DNA from: Chloroflexota bacterium
GTDB taxonomy: Bacteria > Chloroflexota > Anaerolineae > Promineifilales > Promineifilaceae
Length of the DNA: 17,511 nt
Reading direction: 5' to 3'
NCBI GenBank assembly: GCA_008501785.1
Contig: QQUD01000305.1
Span: forward strand, 1-17,511
Position 1 is the stretch's first letter; the number at the start of each line of letters is the position of its first letter. This document shows, piece by piece, positions 14,065-17,511 of the stretch. A model generated the notes under the pieces. That model saw nothing but the letters and a program-made list of their open reading frames with translations. It ran no database searches and was not told the origin of the DNA. The translations under genes were made by a program, and so were the position numbers.

Positions 14065-14970
14065 ATGGCTACCGAACGCGAACTCAATAAACGAATAAAA
14101 AGTGTAAAAAATATTTCACAGGTGACGAGTGCGTTAGCGGCCGTTTCTGCATCCAAAGCCAATCGCGCCCAACGTCAGGTAGAAGCCACCCGAGCCTATG
14201 CCGGTAAAGCGTTTGAAATCTTAAACAACCTGGCATCCCAACCTGGCACAACATCTGCCACACATCCCTTGTTGATGGTGCGCAGCACCATCAAACGCGC
14301 AGCCCTCATTTTAGTGACGGCAAATCGTGGTTTGGCAGGCGCATACAACAGCAACATGGTCAGCCGCGCCGAAGCATTCATCAAAGCAATGGATGTGCCG
14401 GTAGACGTGATTACCGTTGGCAGCAAAGGGCGTGACTTGATGATTCGGCGTGGGTACAACGTCATTGCAACATTTGACGAAATACCCGATGCGCCCTCGA
14501 TTTTAGATGTCACCCCGATTGCCCAAATTGTCACAGACGATTATCTCAGTGAAAAATACGACGAGGTTTTTATCGCCTACACGGACTTCATTAACCTAAT
14601 TTCCCGCCGCCCAGCCGTCAAGCAGCTGCTTCCGCTGAAACCGCTGGATTTTGAGGGAATGGCCGTTTCTGAATACGTCTCAAACGTAGATTTAAGCGGC
14701 GTTTCTGATCGCACATACACCTACGAACCGGGACCGGAACAACTGCTAGACAGTATCGTGCCCCGTTTCACACAGCTACAGATATTTCAGTCGGTATTAG
14801 AATCACAGGCCAGCGAACACAGCGCGCGATACGTGGCAATGAACAGCGCAACAGACAATGCGGCTGAATTGATTGATATTTTGACACTTGAACGCAATAA
14901 AGCTCGTCAATCGAGCATTACGAGCGAAATATTAGACATTGTCGGCGGTGCCGAAGCACTGGCCGGTTAA
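14065..14970 (+). CDS. atpG: F1Fo ATP synthase subunit gamma
   Basis: Central rotor stalk of F1, one copy per complex. 301 aa, normal length. The N-terminal coiled-coil helix (about 1-55) begins with the family pattern ELNKRIKSVKNISQVTSAL; the Rossmann-like middle has LVTANRGLAGAYNSN (82-96) and VGSKGRDLM; the C-terminal helix ends with the signature YVAMNSATDNAAELI and ERNKARQSSITSEILDIVGGAEAL. The usual KAMEMVSASK stretch reads SALAAVSASK here; the AAV codons are a partial CGGCCG palindrome (14138-14145). The start codon is 5 bases after a Shine-Dalgarno that is locked in a hairpin, and the gene is separated from atpA by 75 bp. Confidence 0.97.
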   Translation: MATERELNKRIKSVKNISQVTSALAAVSASKANRAQRQVEATRAYAGKAFEILNNLASQPGTTSATHPLLMVRSTIKRAALILVTANRGLAGAYNSNMVSRAEAFIKAMDVPVDVITVGSKGRDLMIRRGYNVIATFDEIPDAPSILDVTPIAQIVTDDYLSEKYDEVFIAYTDFINLISRRPAVKQLLPLKPLDFEGMAVSEYVSNVDLSGVSDRTYTYEPGPEQLLDSIVPRFTQLQIFQSVLESQASEHSARYVAMNSATDNAAELIDILTLERNKARQSSITSEILDIVGGAEALAG

Positions 14971-14971
14971 G

Positions 14972-16475
<1,504 letters not shown>

Positions 16476-16490
16476 TTGATTTACATCATG

Positions 16491-16535
16491 AAAAGTAAAA
16501 TGTGGTCTCTTTTAGAAGAATTGCATTTTACTTTT
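16491..16535 (+). promoter_or_regulatory. 12-bp perfect hairpin between atpD and atpC
   Basis: AAAAGTAAAATG (16491-16502) and its exact complement (16524-16535), loop 21 nt, in the 79-bp gap after atpD. The stem is AT-rich and ends in five Ts (16532-16536), so it could be a weak terminator or attenuator that lowers atpC and mreB expression, or an mRNA 3'-end stabiliser. Confidence 0.55.
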
Positions 16536-16554
16536 TGTGTTAAGGTAAGGCATT

Positions 16555-17022
16555 ATGACAATCCGATGTGAAATTGTCACCCAAGAGAAATTGGTTTTTG
16601 CCGATGATGTTGATCTGGTTAATTTACCCGGCAGCGAAGGCCGCATGGGTATTTTGCCAAACCATACCGCGCTGCTGACGACACTGGCTTTTGGCGAAGT
16701 TGTGGTGCGTAAAGGTGGCGAGGAAGAATTTTTTGCCATCGGCGGTGGGTTTGTTGAAGTGCAGCCGGACAAGGTAATTGTTTTGGCTGATTCGGCTGAA
16801 CGAGCGGAAGAAATTGATGTGGATCGAGCAGAACAAGCGCGTGAACGTGCAGAAACGATGATGCGCGAAGGTGTACCAGAAGACCCAGAACGCGTGGCTC
16901 AAATTCGAGCGTCCTTGATGCGGGCGCAGGTGCGTTTGGATGTGGGGCGTCGTCGCCGCCATCGTACAACAATGACGCCTGGCGGATTCCCACCACAGCA
17001 GCAAGATGAGGATCGGAATTAG
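16555..17022 (+). CDS. atpC: F1Fo ATP synthase subunit epsilon
   Basis: Epsilon subunit of the rotor, one per complex; it couples rotation and inhibits hydrolysis. The N-terminal beta-sandwich (about 1-85) has the family pattern [24 protein letters not shown] and a [20 protein letters not shown] stretch; a charged C-terminal helix pair follows (about 90-130). The protein is 155 aa, longer than the usual 130-140, because of an extra tail (about 130-155) with RRRRHR and a proline/glutamine-rich end ([13 protein letters not shown]). The ribosome site is TAAGG four bases from the ATG. Its stop is 2 bp from the mreB start, so the two are probably translationally coupled. Confidence 0.93.
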   Translation: MTIRCEIVTQEKLVFADDVDLVNLPGSEGRMGILPNHTALLTTLAFGEVVVRKGGEEEFFAIGGGFVEVQPDKVIVLADSAERAEEIDVDRAEQARERAETMMREGVPEDPERVAQIRASLMRAQVRLDVGRRRRHRTTMTPGGFPPQQQDEDRN

Positions 17023-17024
17023 CT

Positions 17025-17511
17025 GTGGCTATTTTTACGCCTTATATTGCGATTGATTTGGGCACTGTGAATGTGCTGGTGCATGACCAGGGTCGCGGCG
17101 TGGTTTTGCAAGAGCCGTCTGTGGTTGCAATTCGTGAGGATGGCAATAAGACGACGATTGTGGAAGTAGGTCGGGCAGCGAAAGACATGTACGGTCGTAC
17201 TCCCGAAGAGATCGAAGTCATGCGGCCGCTGCGGGATGGCGTGATTGCTGACTACTTTGTCACGCAGGGGATGCTTGAATATTTCATCACAAAGGTGGCG
17301 GGTGGGCTGCGAGTGCGACGTCCGATTGTGATGATGAGCGTGCCATATGGTGTGACCAGTGTTGGGCGACGTGCTGTGAAAGAGACTGCATTGGCGGCTG
17401 GTGCACGTGAAGTACACTTGATTCCTGAGCCTTTGGCGGCAGCGATTGGTGCTGGATTGCCGATTGGCACACCAACTGGGAATATGGTTGTGGATTTGGG
17501 CGGTGGCTCGA
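17025..17511 (+). CDS. mreB: MreB-family rod-shape actin homologue (5' part, cut by window edge)
   Basis: The frame is open from GTG17025 to the edge (162 codons) and reads as MreB, the bacterial actin that guides elongation-phase wall synthesis on the inner membrane face. Phosphate-1 motif [11 protein letters not shown] is at 10-20; [12 protein letters not shown] follows; then [61 protein letters not shown] and the start of the phosphate-2 motif VVDLGGGS at the edge. The start GTG lies 2 bp after the atpC stop, with GAGGA (17009-17013) upstream. An mreB or mbl gene next to the atp operon is a known arrangement in several phyla. The remaining part lies outside. Confidence 0.92.
   Translation, partial: MAIFTPYIAIDLGTVNVLVHDQGRGVVLQEPSVVAIREDGNKTTIVEVGRAAKDMYGRTPEEIEVMRPLRDGVIADYFVTQGMLEYFITKVAGGLRVRRPIVMMSVPYGVTSVGRRAVKETALAAGAREVHLIPEPLAAAIGAGLPIGTPTGNMVVDLGGGS

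Larger units (their letters stand above)
2794..14145. repeat. Dispersed palindrome AACGGCCGTT (HIP1-like), 11 perfect and 8 near copies
   Basis: Perfect copies start at 2794, 2961, 3803, 5673, 6081, 8119, 10203, 11136, 11472, 11836 and 12417. Copies with the CGGCCG core and one complete flank start at 3882, 5123, 7075, 7422, 9445, 9800, 10653 and 14138. A given 10-mer would be expected about 0.02 times in 17.5 kb at even base use. Copies lie in rarA, the amidohydrolase, cofD, the P450, the glycosyltransferase, atpA and atpG, in different codon phases (read as TAV, NGR or RPF), so protein constraint does not explain them. None is in intI, atpD, atpC or mreB. Confidence 0.9.

Overview
The window looks like chromosomal DNA of a Chloroflexota bacterium, probably of the Anaerolineae/Ardenticatenia kind. 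This rests on gene content and protein style: an F420 gene (cofD), a very long GT-C glycosyltransferase with an extracytoplasmic beta-rich tail, a soluble P450, a four-gene F1 cluster atpA-atpG-atpD-atpC running into mreB, and a RarA protein with a methyltransferase-like extension. It is an inference from remembered families, not a database result. Cyanobacteria were considered because of the repeats, but they normally split atpA/G from the beta/epsilon genes, whereas here alpha, gamma, beta and epsilon lie together.

Layout. (1) 1-1131: an integron integrase gene (intI) with an SOS-box-like palindrome upstream; any cassette array would lie left of the window. (2) 1158-3401: rarA fused to a SAM-methyltransferase-like domain. 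(3) 3402-3946: an intergenic stretch holding a heptamer array, a previously hidden 46-residue membrane-protein ORF on the minus strand, and a promoter for (4) an M20D-type metallo-amidohydrolase (3947-5140), which ends in a clear intrinsic terminator. (5) 5308-6264: cofD with an almost leaderless promoter and a 29-bp palindrome over its -35 region. (6) 6421-6813: a small multi-span membrane protein, convergent with (7) a cytochrome P450 (8199-6871, minus), which is divergent from (8) a hotdog thioesterase (8350-8814). (9) 11870-8958 (minus): a 970-residue GT-C glycosyltransferase. (10) 12316-right edge: atpA, atpG, atpD, atpC and the 5' part of mreB, apparently one transcription unit. The Fo genes and delta (atpB, E, F, H) are not next to it.

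The most unusual content is not a gene but the sequence layered over the genes. First, the palindrome AACGGCCGTT occurs 11 times perfectly and 8 more times with one or two end changes between 2794 and 14145, in all codon phases and in unrelated genes, much like HIP1 of cyanobacteria. Second, at least six loci carry tandem arrays with a strict 7-bp period but different unit sequences; three lie inside coding regions and are translated as spacer peptides. Third, every gap between the atp genes holds a strong inverted repeat: a roughly 95-bp two-hairpin element is present twice in opposite orientation (before atpA and before atpD), a heptamer hairpin and a Shine-Dalgarno-sequestering hairpin precede atpG, and a 12-bp-stem hairpin precedes atpC. 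These could tune mRNA stability and subunit stoichiometry.
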